Source of the DNA: JAJPXC01 sp964517875
GTDB taxonomy: Bacteria > Bacteroidota > Bacteroidia > Bacteroidales > Muribaculaceae
Direction: 5' to 3'
Length of the DNA: 6,760 bases
Assembly: GCA_964517875.1 (NCBI GenBank)
Contig: CAZFEU010000070.1
Location: 1-6,760, forward strand
Below the pieces are notes generated by a model, which saw only the letters and a list, made by a program, of their open reading frames with translations, did no database searches and had not been told where the DNA came from. Numbering within the stretch: position 1 is the stretch's first letter; every line of letters starts with the position of its first letter. Both the position numbers and the translations under genes were made by a program. This document shows, piece by piece, positions 1-5,465 of the stretch.

Positions 1-414
1 GAGAAGAACCTTGGCTCAATCGCCGACCTCAACCGTCTCCCCTCGGCTCTGTTCGTAGTAGACGTACTTAAGGAGCACATCGCCGTAGCCGAGGCCAACC
101 GTCTGGGCATACCCGTGTTCGCCATAGTCGACACCAACCCTGACCCAACCATCGTTGACTTCGTAATCCCCGCCAACGACGACGCTTCTCAGTCAATCGA
201 AATCATCCTCGACACCGTAGTTTCAGCCATGGCCGAGGGTCTTGAGGAGCGCAAAGCCGAGAAGGTTGACGAAGCTGCCAACAAAGACGCCGAGGTAGAA
301 GAAGCCGCTCCCCGTCGCGAACGCCGTCACGTGCGTCGCAACGAGACCGCTGCCGAAAAAGCCGAAGCTCCCGAGGCTGAAGCACCCGAGGCCGAAGCTC
401 CCGCAGCTGAGTAA
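1..414 (+). CDS. rpsB: 30S ribosomal protein S2, 3' part (5' end outside window)
   Basis: Frame 1 is open from the first base to TAA at 412-414, giving 137 codons; the missing N-terminal part should be about 150 residues, judged from bacterial S2 length. The visible part holds the conserved S2 core: LPSALFVVD at residues 13-21, EHIAVAEANRLGIPVFAIVDTN around 25-46, then DPTIVDFVIPANDDA. These match the S2 segment that E. coli reads as LPDALFVID...IPVFAIVDTNSDP...VDFVIPGNDDA. S2 sits on the back of the 30S subunit and is needed for bound S1 and mRNA handling (family knowledge). From about residue 83 the protein continues into a charged extension rich in Glu, Ala, Lys and Arg that ends in tandem EAPEA repeats, longer than the short tail of E. 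coli S2. tsf follows after 48 bases, the usual rpsB-tsf order, so co-transcription is expected. The promoter lies upstream of the window. Confidence 0.97.
   Translation, partial: EKNLGSIADLNRLPSALFVVDVLKEHIAVAEANRLGIPVFAIVDTNPDPTIVDFVIPANDDASQSIEIILDTVVSAMAEGLEERKAEKVDEAANKDAEVEEAAPRRERRHVRRNETAAEKAEAPEAEAPEAEAPAAE
364..408 (+). repeat. Three tandem 15-bp units in the rpsB tail
   Basis: Three consecutive 15-base units (364-378, 379-393, 394-408) follow the pattern GAAGCNCCCGNNGCN and encode EAPEA, EAPEA and EAPAA at the very end of S2. The units differ at a few bases, mostly at third codon positions, so this is an in-frame minisatellite that has begun to diverge. Such a tract can gain or lose units without a frameshift. 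The tail is expected to be disordered and acidic; no function is shown by the sequence. Confidence 0.85.
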
Positions 415-462
415 TACAACTCCACTCATTATTAACCCGATAAAAGAAAGGAAATATATATC

Positions 463-1455
463 ATGGCAGTAACAATGGCCGAAATCACCAAGCTCCGCCA
501 ACTCACATCGGCAGGCTTGATGGACTGCAAGAAAGCCCTCGCTGAAACCGATGGCGACATCGAAGCAGCCGTAGAAATCCTCCGCAAAAAAGGTCAGGCT
601 GTAGCAGCAAAACGCGAAGACCGCAACGCCGCTGAGGGTTGCACCCTCGCCAAAAACGAAGGCAACTTCGCCGCTATCGTAGCCCTCAACTGCGAAACCG
701 ACTTCGTAGCCAAGAACGCAGGCTTCGTTGAACTCACCCAGAAACTTCTCGACCTCGCCGTAGCCAACAAGTGCAAATCGGCCGATGAGCTCAAAGCACT
801 CGTGGTCGACGGTCGTCCTTTGGCTGAGCACATCACCGAGGAGAGCGGCAAAACCGGTGAAAAGACCGAGCTTGGTGCCTACGAATGGCTTGAGGCTCCC
901 TCTACATCATCTTACACCCACTTCGGCAACAAGCTCGCCGTTATCGTAGGCTTCAACCAGGAAGGCGTAGACTACCAGGTGGGCCGCAATGTGGCAATGC
1001 AGGTAGCATCGATGAACCCCGTGGCCGCTCAACGCGAGGACGTACCCGAGAAGGTTATCGAAACCGAGAAGGCTGTGGCTATCGAAAAAACCAAGCAGGA
1101 GCAAGTACAGAAAGCTGTTGACGCAGCCCTCAAGAAAGCTGGCTTGAACCCCAACCACTTCGACTCAGAGGATCACATCGACTCAAATATGGCCAAGGGC
1201 TGGATCACAGCCGAGGAAGCCGCCAAGGGTCGCGAGATCATTAAGGCCACAGCTGAGGCCAAGGCAGCTAACCTCCCCGAGGCTATGATTGAGAACATCT
1301 GCAAAGGCCGTCTCAACAAGTTCTTCAAGGAGTCAGTGCTTATGGAGCAGGAATACATCTCTGATGCCAAGCTCACCGTGGGCGAATACCTTAACGCTGA
1401 GCAGAAGGGCCTCGCAGCCATCGCCTTCAAGCGCGTTAACCTCAACCAGGACTAA
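463..1455 (+). CDS. tsf: Translation elongation factor Ts
   Basis: EF-Ts is the nucleotide exchange factor that releases GDP from EF-Tu in the cytoplasm. The 330-residue product is full length for the Bacteroides-type protein and longer than the 283 residues of E. coli. Residues 11-26 carry the N-terminal signature (LRQLTSAGLMDCKKAL) of the UBA-like domain. Residues 77-82 are CETDFV, whose Asp-Phe pair contacts EF-Tu and disturbs its Mg2+ site (family knowledge). The core follows with AVIVGFN, then RNVAMQVASMNPVA and REDVP. The C-terminal part has ENICKGRLNKFFKE and LMEQEYI, the second conserved block. The start at 463 is preferred over the in-frame ATG at 475 because known Bacteroides EF-Ts proteins begin MAVxMA, and because an AAGAAAGGAAA purine run lies 8-18 bases upstream of 463. 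The gene is the second of the rpsB-tsf pair and is followed by a strong terminator. No damage is seen. Confidence 0.98.
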   Translation: MAVTMAEITKLRQLTSAGLMDCKKALAETDGDIEAAVEILRKKGQAVAAKREDRNAAEGCTLAKNEGNFAAIVALNCETDFVAKNAGFVELTQKLLDLAVANKCKSADELKALVVDGRPLAEHITEESGKTGEKTELGAYEWLEAPSTSSYTHFGNKLAVIVGFNQEGVDYQVGRNVAMQVASMNPVAAQREDVPEKVIETEKAVAIEKTKQEQVQKAVDAALKKAGLNPNHFDSEDHIDSNMAKGWITAEEAAKGREIIKATAEAKAANLPEAMIENICKGRLNKFFKESVLMEQEYISDAKLTVGEYLNAEQKGLAAIAFKRVNLNQD

Positions 1456-1486
1456 TCCAAGATAGTCATAACAATTCCAATAACTC

Positions 1487-1527
1487 GGCGGCGGACATCC
1501 CTCATGGGAAGTCCGCCGCCTTTCTTT
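1487..1527 (+). terminator. Intrinsic terminator of the rpsB-tsf operon
   Basis: A perfect 10-bp GC stem pairs GGCGGCGGAC (1487-1496) with GTCCGCCGCC (1511-1520). After one A-A mismatch a further 4-bp stem (TCCC/GGGA) closes on the tetraloop TCAT. The right arm is followed directly by TTTCTTT (1521-1527). It begins 31 bases after the tsf stop, the expected place for the end of this transcript. On the opposite strand the hairpin is not followed by a T run, so termination should act on the plus strand. Confidence 0.93.
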
Positions 1528-1586
1528 GGTCACTACCTGATAATCTACATCTGCCGCGTGACATTTGCCACACGCCACATACTCAC

Positions 1587-1624
1587 AAAAAAAAATGAGC
1601 TTGCCACCATTATATGGCAAGCTC
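1587..1624 (-). terminator. Intrinsic terminator of the phosphodiesterase gene
   Basis: Perfect 10-bp arms GAGCTTGCCA (1597-1606) and TGGCAAGCTC (1615-1624) enclose an 8-base loop. On the plus strand the hairpin is preceded by nine A (1587-1595), which on the minus strand is a nine-T run one base after the stem. It starts 23 bases past the stop of the minus-strand gene at 1648. It faces the tsf terminator with about 60 bases between them, so the convergent transcripts are each stopped before reaching the other gene. Confidence 0.93.
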
Positions 1625-1647
1625 AATAGCTAATTGATTGAGATTTC

Positions 1648-3681
1648 TTATTTCTTAATCAGACGCAATGTTTGGCCAGCATCTGTTACAGCCACATAAT
1701 GACCGCTACGAAGCGAGCTCATGTCGAGTGCTCCTACGGTGGCAGAGCCCATGTCGACACTCATAGCAAGACGTCCATCGATTGAATAGACGTTAACGTT
1801 GCCCATTGGCTTTGACGATGCAAGGGCAGTGGTGGTGATTACAGGGTTGGGGAAGGCTGTGAATGTATCATTATTGGCGATAACATTGCTCACGCCCGAC
1901 GACTTGGCCTTTACCTCGTATACGCCATAGCCATTGCCCATGGTGTAGTTGTAAAGATGATAAACATCGTCGGCCACCTTTACGGCCTTCATCATTGTGC
2001 CGGTTGAAGCATTCACGTCGTAGCCCTTTGACCCGAGTGCCGGATAAGTGACAAGGGGTGCTTGATCAGCAGTCATGTCGCGCACGGTGAAACCACCGTT
2101 GTAGTTCGTGCCCGAAGGGTGTACCAGCAGGTCGTGATCCTTAATGCTCATGTAAGCGCCGCCGCACGATGAGTTGCGGTTGGGCGAAGTGGTGCTCGAT
2201 GTCTTTGTAAAGTAGTCACCCTTGTCCTTGCCATCATACAGAAAAAAACCCACGTTGCGCACCATATAGATATACTTGTCCGGACCATTTACGGGGATAA
2301 TCACCGATGCCGATGAGCCCTTAGCCGACAAATTGGCATGATTTATCACCTCCTTCACTTGGCCATTGGCGATATGCACAATCGCTACAGTGGTCTGCGA
2401 GTTGGGAAGAAAGTACAGGTAGCCACCATCTTCCGAAAACACATCGCCCGATGCGCTGATAAAGTGGTTGCCACCGGTGAGACCTGTATTGAATTCCAGA
2501 TCTACAGGATCAGAAGTGGAGCCGTAACGAAAAATGCGAACTTTCGAGGGTGTGTCATTGATACCTGACTCCCAACGAAAGATAAGGTTCTGCGCATCGT
2601 CGGTGCATATGCCGTGCACCGGACCGCCACCGAGCTCAGTAGCGCTGTAAGGAAGCACCACCGGCTCTGTGCAATTCTCGTCAAATATCAGCAACGATTT
2701 TGTGCCATAGTCGTTTACATAAAACTTGCCATCAACCACTGCTGCCATCTCGCCGGTCTTATAGGTTGCGCCGGCTTTCGAAGGGTAATTGGCCGGAAGA
2801 TTGCCTGCGATGTCGCCGCGGGTCCACAGCACGCTGCTCTCCAGCTCCACTGCATCAGGTGGTGTAATAATAATGCCATTGGGGTCGTTCACGGTAAGCT
2901 CAGGCATTGAGCTGGGCATCAGGTAGTCGCATGTCATCATAAACACGCCCATTTCGCCATACTTTTTGTAGTTGGCCTCGGTATTTACAGTCCATGCCGC
3001 CACTTTCAGTCCCTGCTCGGCATAACGTTGAACGATTGACTGAGTCAGAGCACCCGCCGAGAAGCTGGGGTTGATTTTGTTGTTTTTGCAGAATTGCAGC
3101 TTGGCATCGCTGTCCGAGCTCAGCAGATACTGGCAAGTAGCCTCGGGATAGTTGGCCTTGATATACTCCAGCGACTTCTGCATCGATGTGAGGAATATCG
3201 CCTTGTCCTGTAGATTGCGGTCGGTTACGAGCTTCCACAGGCCGGGGAAATTGCTCATGTCGTTGTTGTTGATACCGGTGGTCCACTTCAGCTCAATCAT
3301 GGGGAAACATCCCTTCTCCACGCATATGTCAAGATACTCCTCAACTGAGCATATCTGGCCGGTGTAGGTGTTGCCCGAACGCGTTTGTTTGAGCGTCAAT
3401 GCACGCAGATCGTCATAATTGGTAGTGGCCACATTAAGGTCCTGGTCGCAGAGCGAACCGGTGGTTTCATCGTGAAGTATCACGTATTTACCATCCTTAG
3501 TGACGCGCACGTCGCACTCAAGGCCCTGATAATGGTAATAATCAGCACCGTTGCGATAAGCCTCAACGGTATTGGCCACGCCGCGGTATGAGCCACGGTG
3601 GCCCACAAAAATCGGTTTCCATGCCCATGCCGAGCTAACAGTCAGCAGCATGGCAAGCAAAAGTAAAGATTTGTGCTTCAT
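1648..3681 (-). CDS. Secreted glycerophosphodiester phosphodiesterase with large C-terminal module and sorting-like tail
   Basis: The 677-residue product starts with a signal peptide: KHK, a Leu-rich core, then SAWA with likely cleavage after residue 20. Residues 24-258 form a GDPD-type barrel. HRG is at 28-30, the metal-binding ECD at 55-57, the catalytic HD at 70-71, the SVEEYL block at 112-117, the third metal ligand in IELK (E130, K132), AAWTVN around 228-233, and a final CD at 251-252. These enzymes hydrolyse glycerophosphodiesters to glycerol-3-phosphate and an alcohol. The usual PENT is VANT here (35-38), but all known catalytic residues remain. Residues about 265-600 are a beta-rich module, possibly propeller-like (for example AAVVDGKFYVNDYG, GDVFSEDGGYLYFLPN), that I cannot assign. 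The last 71 residues resemble a type-A T9SS sorting domain: FPNP, VYSIDGR, LRSGHYVAV, ending LRLIKK. So it is probably exported to the periplasm or surface. It has its own promoter and terminator. The activity is likely; the natural substrate is unknown. Confidence 0.9.
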   Translation of the reverse strand: MKHKSLLLLAMLLTVSSAWAWKPIFVGHRGSYRGVANTVEAYRNGADYYHYQGLECDVRVTKDGKYVILHDETTGSLCDQDLNVATTNYDDLRALTLKQTRSGNTYTGQICSVEEYLDICVEKGCFPMIELKWTTGINNNDMSNFPGLWKLVTDRNLQDKAIFLTSMQKSLEYIKANYPEATCQYLLSSDSDAKLQFCKNNKINPSFSAGALTQSIVQRYAEQGLKVAAWTVNTEANYKKYGEMGVFMMTCDYLMPSSMPELTVNDPNGIIITPPDAVELESSVLWTRGDIAGNLPANYPSKAGATYKTGEMAAVVDGKFYVNDYGTKSLLIFDENCTEPVVLPYSATELGGGPVHGICTDDAQNLIFRWESGINDTPSKVRIFRYGSTSDPVDLEFNTGLTGGNHFISASGDVFSEDGGYLYFLPNSQTTVAIVHIANGQVKEVINHANLSAKGSSASVIIPVNGPDKYIYMVRNVGFFLYDGKDKGDYFTKTSSTTSPNRNSSCGGAYMSIKDHDLLVHPSGTNYNGGFTVRDMTADQAPLVTYPALGSKGYDVNASTGTMMKAVKVADDVYHLYNYTMGNGYGVYEVKAKSSGVSNVIANNDTFTAFPNPVITTTALASSKPMGNVNVYSIDGRLAMSVDMGSATVGALDMSSLRSGHYVAVTDAGQTLRLIKK

Positions 3682-3710
3682 GATAATTGGGTTAGTTAGG
3701 TTCTTTATTG

Positions 3711-3744
3711 CAAAGATAACCCATTTTTCCCAATCTTCATCAAA
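3711..3744 (-). promoter_or_regulatory. Probable Bacteroidota-type promoter of the phosphodiesterase gene
   Basis: On the minus strand TATCTTTG (3718 to 3711) matches the Bacteroidota -7 consensus TAnnTTTG exactly. A TTTG (3744 to 3741) lies 22 bases upstream as a possible -33 element; this spacing is slightly longer than the typical value. Transcription would start a few bases downstream, leaving a leader of roughly 22-25 bases before the ATG at 3681. The leader has no Shine-Dalgarno-like purine run, which is usual in this phylum. Confidence 0.72.
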
Positions 3745-3812
3745 ATTTGCCTGATTTAACCCTTAATGCTCGACGCTTCTGCATTATCCCCGTCGTTTGT
3801 AGCACCTTACTA

Positions 3813-4739
3813 TCAGCTCAGCCGCCTCGACGATTCCTCGGTGGGCTTATGCTCGGCCACCTCCACAAAGTAGATCGAAGCTACTATCAGTGCTATCGAA
3901 GCCATCTGCCACCAATCGAAATGATCCTGTCCAAGAGCATAGCTCACTCCCGCCGCTACAATCAGTATCACGTAGCCATACAGAGCCACTACCGTCGGCT
4001 TAAGATTCTTTAGCCCGATATCCACCAGGAAATAGGAAATAAAGCTCGGAAATACCAGCACAAATGCGAGCACCAGAATCGGCGTCGAGAATATCCATTG
4101 GTCGAGCACAGGCGCATCCCATCCCATATAGCACACCACTCCGACAGCCGAGCACGCTCCCCCGAGAAATGTCCACTTCGACACGGTCACCGGGTCAATA
4201 CGCTTCAAATATCGGGCCGACAGCACCAAGAATACCGAGTAGCAAACTGCCGAACAGGCGCACATCGTGTTGCCTAACATCGGGTCAGAAGCTACCGCAC
4301 TCTGCTTCTGCGTGAGTATGCATAGCGCTGCGCCACCAAGCCCCATTACGATACCTATAAGTTTCTCGGCACTCACCTTCTCTTGATAGAATATCACACA
4401 GATTATGAATACTATTACGGGCTCAGTTGATATAAAGATTGATGATGATATCGGGGTGGTATACGTAAGCCCAAGCAGCAAAAATGTCATATATCCGGTC
4501 ATCGTGATAGCACCAAGCACAAATAGTCCGATGCGTTCACGCATACTGGTATGCACCGCTTGTCGATCGGTGAACAACGACAACGCCCAGAAAGCTATCG
4601 CACCAAATCCCAGGCGCAGCAACACTCCGGAATATGCGCTCATCCATGTAGGCAACAAGTAGCGCAGGGCATTTTCATTAAGTCCTGAGAAAGTTTTCGA
4701 CACACCCATTGCAAGGTTGCCTCTAAGTTTTGATTTCAT
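3813..4739 (-). CDS. EamA/DMT-superfamily inner-membrane transporter
   Basis: The 308-residue protein is strongly hydrophobic, with about ten predicted membrane segments (roughly residues 8-28, 36-56, 70-90, 98-118, 125-143, 154-174, 188-205, 216-238, 247-267, 277-293). These fall into two EamA halves, as in drug/metabolite transporters. The first half ends with the family pattern TEPVIVFIICVIFYQEKVSAEK...IGIVMGLGGAAL (about 105-138), in which Pro, the acidic residue and the Gly-rich helix are characteristic. The second ends with a similar block from KPTVV (about 247) to the last helix. A charged tail (HKPTEESSRRLS) is probably cytoplasmic. Family members export amino acids, metabolites or drugs; nothing here reveals the substrate. 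The start at 4739 gives the usual short basic N-terminus (MKSKLRG) before helix 1; the ATG at 4709 would cut into it. It is 131 bases upstream of the phosphodiesterase gene, which has its own promoter. No clear promoter or terminator was found for this gene. Confidence 0.92.
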   Translation of the reverse strand: MKSKLRGNLAMGVSKTFSGLNENALRYLLPTWMSAYSGVLLRLGFGAIAFWALSLFTDRQAVHTSMRERIGLFVLGAITMTGYMTFLLLGLTYTTPISSSIFISTEPVIVFIICVIFYQEKVSAEKLIGIVMGLGGAALCILTQKQSAVASDPMLGNTMCACSAVCYSVFLVLSARYLKRIDPVTVSKWTFLGGACSAVGVVCYMGWDAPVLDQWIFSTPILVLAFVLVFPSFISYFLVDIGLKNLKPTVVALYGYVILIVAAGVSYALGQDHFDWWQMASIALIVASIYFVEVAEHKPTEESSRRLS

Positions 4740-4800
4740 AGTTGAGTGACGCTTTTTGATTATTTAACACATCAGCCGGCCCCGGTGTTCGATTACACCC

Positions 4801-4823
4801 ACAATAATTATTGTAATAATTAT
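4801..4823. repeat. AT-rich palindrome and direct repeat upstream of the transporter gene
   Basis: ACAATAATTATTGT (4801-4814) is a perfect 14-bp palindrome. Its inner AATAATTAT recurs directly at 4815-4823, twelve bases on. The site lies 62-84 bases upstream of the transporter start, in the region where its promoter should be, so it could be an operator. This is a suggestion from position and symmetry only; AT-rich palindromes also arise by chance. Confidence 0.35.
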
Positions 4824-4862
4824 GATGCCATAGATTCTCGCCGTAAAGCCTTCGCCCAAATG

Positions 4863-4913
4863 GCGGCTGAACCGTGGTTCAGCCCTACTTTTTGGGCGAC
4901 ATCCTCCCAAAAA
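4863..4913. repeat. 51-bp direct repeat, copy 1 (two hairpins)
   Basis: This 51-base unit is identical to 5288-5338; weaker similarity continues about 15 bases further right. It contains two hairpins. The first pairs GGCTGAACC (4865-4873) with GGTTCAGCC (4876-4884) across a 2-base centre and is followed by CTAC, which is GTAG on the minus strand, a REP-like head. The second pairs TTTTTGGG (4889-4896) with CCCAAAAA (4906-4913) around a 9-base loop. No open reading frame with coding character crosses it. Confidence 0.92.
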
Positions 4914-4917
4914 TTCT

Positions 4918-4948
4918 CACATCCCCAAAGCTTTACTTCGGGGATGTG
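4918..4948. repeat. 9-bp inverted repeat hairpin
   Basis: CACATCCCC (4918-4926) pairs perfectly with GGGGATGTG (4940-4948) around a 13-base loop. The loop holds the small palindrome AAAGCTTT. The right arm is not followed by a T run, so it does not look like a terminator on the plus strand. It sits between two GTAG-headed hairpins that face each other. Confidence 0.7.
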
Positions 4949-4974
4949 GTTTCGTATCGTGTGGGTGTCATCGT

Positions 4975-4998
4975 GTAGGGCTGCTCCCCGGAGCAGCC
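4975..4998 (+). repeat. REP-like hairpin with GTAG head
   Basis: GTAG (4975-4978) is followed directly by GGCTGCTCC (4979-4987), a 2-base centre and GGAGCAGCC (4990-4998), a perfect 9-bp stem. The layout of head plus palindrome is the same as in the first hairpin of the 51-bp unit on the opposite strand. The two share GTAGGGCTG and CAGCC but differ by two paired changes in the stem (AA/TT against CT/AG). GCCGATTTCGGC (4996-5007) overlaps its right end as a second small palindrome. Confidence 0.65.
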
Positions 4999-5034
4999 GA
5001 TTTCGGCATGAAAGGGTGTTGCGTCATGGCGGAT

Positions 5035-5047
5035 AGCCCGCAGGGCT
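5035..5047. repeat. Small hairpin AGCCC-GCA-GGGCT
   Basis: A 5-bp perfect stem closes on a 3-base loop just left of the large inverted-repeat element. Its size and triloop match other hairpins in the island (5069-5083, 5114-5128, 5246-5258), although the stem sequence differs. Alone it would be unremarkable; it is listed as part of the cluster. Confidence 0.5.
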
Positions 5048-5113
5048 TCCCTCTATATAACCACATGACAGCTCCGTGAGCTGGCTTGTGGATGTGAAGA
5101 TGTATAAGTTGAT

Positions 5114-5131
5114 GCGCCTGTAAGGCGCTAC
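5114..5131 (-). repeat. REP-like hairpin with GTAG at its foot (minus strand)
   Basis: GCGCCT (5114-5119) pairs with AGGCGC (5123-5128) around a 3-base loop. The bases to the right read CTAC across the stem edge (5128-5131), which is GTAG on the minus strand; here the last G of the tetranucleotide is also the first base of the stem, so the head is less cleanly separated than at 4865-4888 or 4975-4998. It lies in the apical part of the large inverted-repeat element. Confidence 0.5.
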
Positions 5132-5154
5132 TCTAATCTCTTGAAGTGAATAGA

Positions 5155-5174
5155 GGAGCGCCCTCGGGGGCGCT
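5155..5174 (+). repeat. GC-rich hairpin with GGAG at its foot
   Basis: AGCGCCC (5157-5163) pairs with GGGCGCT (5168-5174) around TCGG. GGAG at 5155-5158 overlaps the foot of the stem; GGAG is one of the tetranucleotide heads known from REP elements, but the overlap makes the match weak. The hairpin is itself enclosed by GAATAG/CTATTC. Confidence 0.5.
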
Positions 5175-5245
5175 TTCCGTGAGCTATTCCTCTCTTTCCA
5201 CAAGCCAGCTCGCTGCACTCGCAGTCATGTGGTTATATAGAGAGC

Positions 5246-5258
5246 GGCCCTCCGGGCC
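5246..5258. repeat. Small hairpin GGCCC-TCC-GGGCC
   Basis: A 5-bp GC stem with a 3-base loop lies four bases right of the outer arm of the large element. It mirrors the AGCCC-GCA-GGGCT hairpin found at the left side (5035-5047), so the large element is flanked on both sides by a small GC hairpin. No GTAG or GGAG is adjacent. Confidence 0.5.
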
Positions 5259-5287
5259 AGTGACAACTCTCAAAACTGTCTATTAAA

Positions 5288-5338
5288 GCGGCTGAACCGT
5301 GGTTCAGCCCTACTTTTTGGGCGACATCCTCCCAAAAA
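5288..5338. repeat. 51-bp direct repeat, copy 2 (two hairpins)
   Basis: This copy is identical over 51 bases to 4863-4913 and in the same orientation, 425 bp away. It carries the same two hairpins (GGCTGAACC/GGTTCAGCC at 5290-5309 followed by CTAC, and TTTTTGGG/CCCAAAAA at 5314-5338). Together the copies bracket the large inverted-repeat element. Perfect identity without coding content points to recent duplication, homogenisation by recombination, or an element present in many genomic copies. Confidence 0.92.
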
Positions 5339-5408
5339 ATTCTTACAATCCAAAATTAAACGTGGATGGCTGCGGGCATAATGATGGGGGAAAGTATACA
5401 GACGCGAA

Positions 5409-5436
5409 GGGGGCGCAACCTGATGGCTGCGCCCCC
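5409..5436 (-). terminator. Possible terminator of the surface-protein gene
   Basis: GGGGGCGCA (5409-5417) pairs perfectly with TGCGCCCCC (5428-5436), 9 bp around a 10-base loop, 29 bases after the stop of the minus-strand gene. On the minus strand the stem is followed only by TTCGCGTCTGTATACTTT, not a proper T run. A strong stem in the right place suggests a terminator, but the weak tail lowers confidence. Confidence 0.55.
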
Positions 5437-5465
5437 CGATATTAGGTAATTATGATTTCGAGCGA

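Larger units (their letters stand above)
5051..5242. repeat. 192-bp element closed by two nested perfect inverted repeats
   Basis: The outer arms CTCTATATAACCACATGAC (5051-5069) and its exact complement (5224-5242) form 19 perfect pairs. After an 8-base by 12-base internal loop, GAGCTGGCTTGTGGA (5078-5092) and its complement (5197-5211) form 15 perfect pairs. The apical 104 bases hold two more hairpins: GCGCCT-GTA-AGGCGC (5114-5128) and AGCGCCC-TCGG-GGGCGCT (5157-5174), the latter enclosed by GAATAG/CTATTC (5148-5153 and 5184-5189). Inside the left arm, CAGCTC-CGT-GAGCTG (5069-5083) is an alternative hairpin that competes with the long stem. TCCGTGAGCT occurs twice (5073-5082, 5176-5185). No flanking target duplication or transposase is seen. 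It could be a MITE-like element, a cruciform-forming REP cluster or a structured RNA. Confidence 0.85.
4740..5465. other. Gene-free repeat island
   Basis: These 726 bases between the surface-protein stop and the transporter start hold no convincing gene. Reading frames of 60-100 codons exist on both strands but run through the palindromes and have no recognisable protein content. What it does hold is an AT-rich palindrome (4801-4823), two identical 51-bp repeats, at least nine hairpins, the 192-bp inverted-repeat element and a possible terminator (5409-5436). The promoter of the transporter gene must lie near the left end, but no good TAnnTTTG match was found there. Confidence 0.8.

Noticed and set aside
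223..831. 202-codon reading frame on the minus strand opposite rpsB and tsf
   Set aside because: It overlaps two confidently identified translation genes in antisense and has a low-complexity composition typical of a shadow frame.
4889..4913. TTTTTGGG/CCCAAAAA hairpin as a transcription terminator
   Set aside because: On both strands the stem ends in A, not in a T run after a GC stem, so it lacks the intrinsic-terminator layout. The same holds for copy 2 at 5314-5338.
4746..5036. 96-codon reading frame on the plus strand in the island
   Set aside because: It runs through the 51-bp repeat and three hairpins, has no recognisable protein motif, and its amino-acid pattern simply follows the palindromes.
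5024..5218. 64-codon reading frame on the minus strand in the island
   Set aside because: It lies almost wholly inside the inverted-repeat element; no family resemblance and no start context support it.
4863..5338. CRISPR array
   Set aside because: There are only two direct repeats, 425 bp apart, with no regular spacers and no cas genes.
4740..5465. Insertion sequence remnant
   Set aside because: No transposase fragment in any frame and no clear target-site duplication around the inverted repeats; a non-autonomous element remains possible and is treated under findings.
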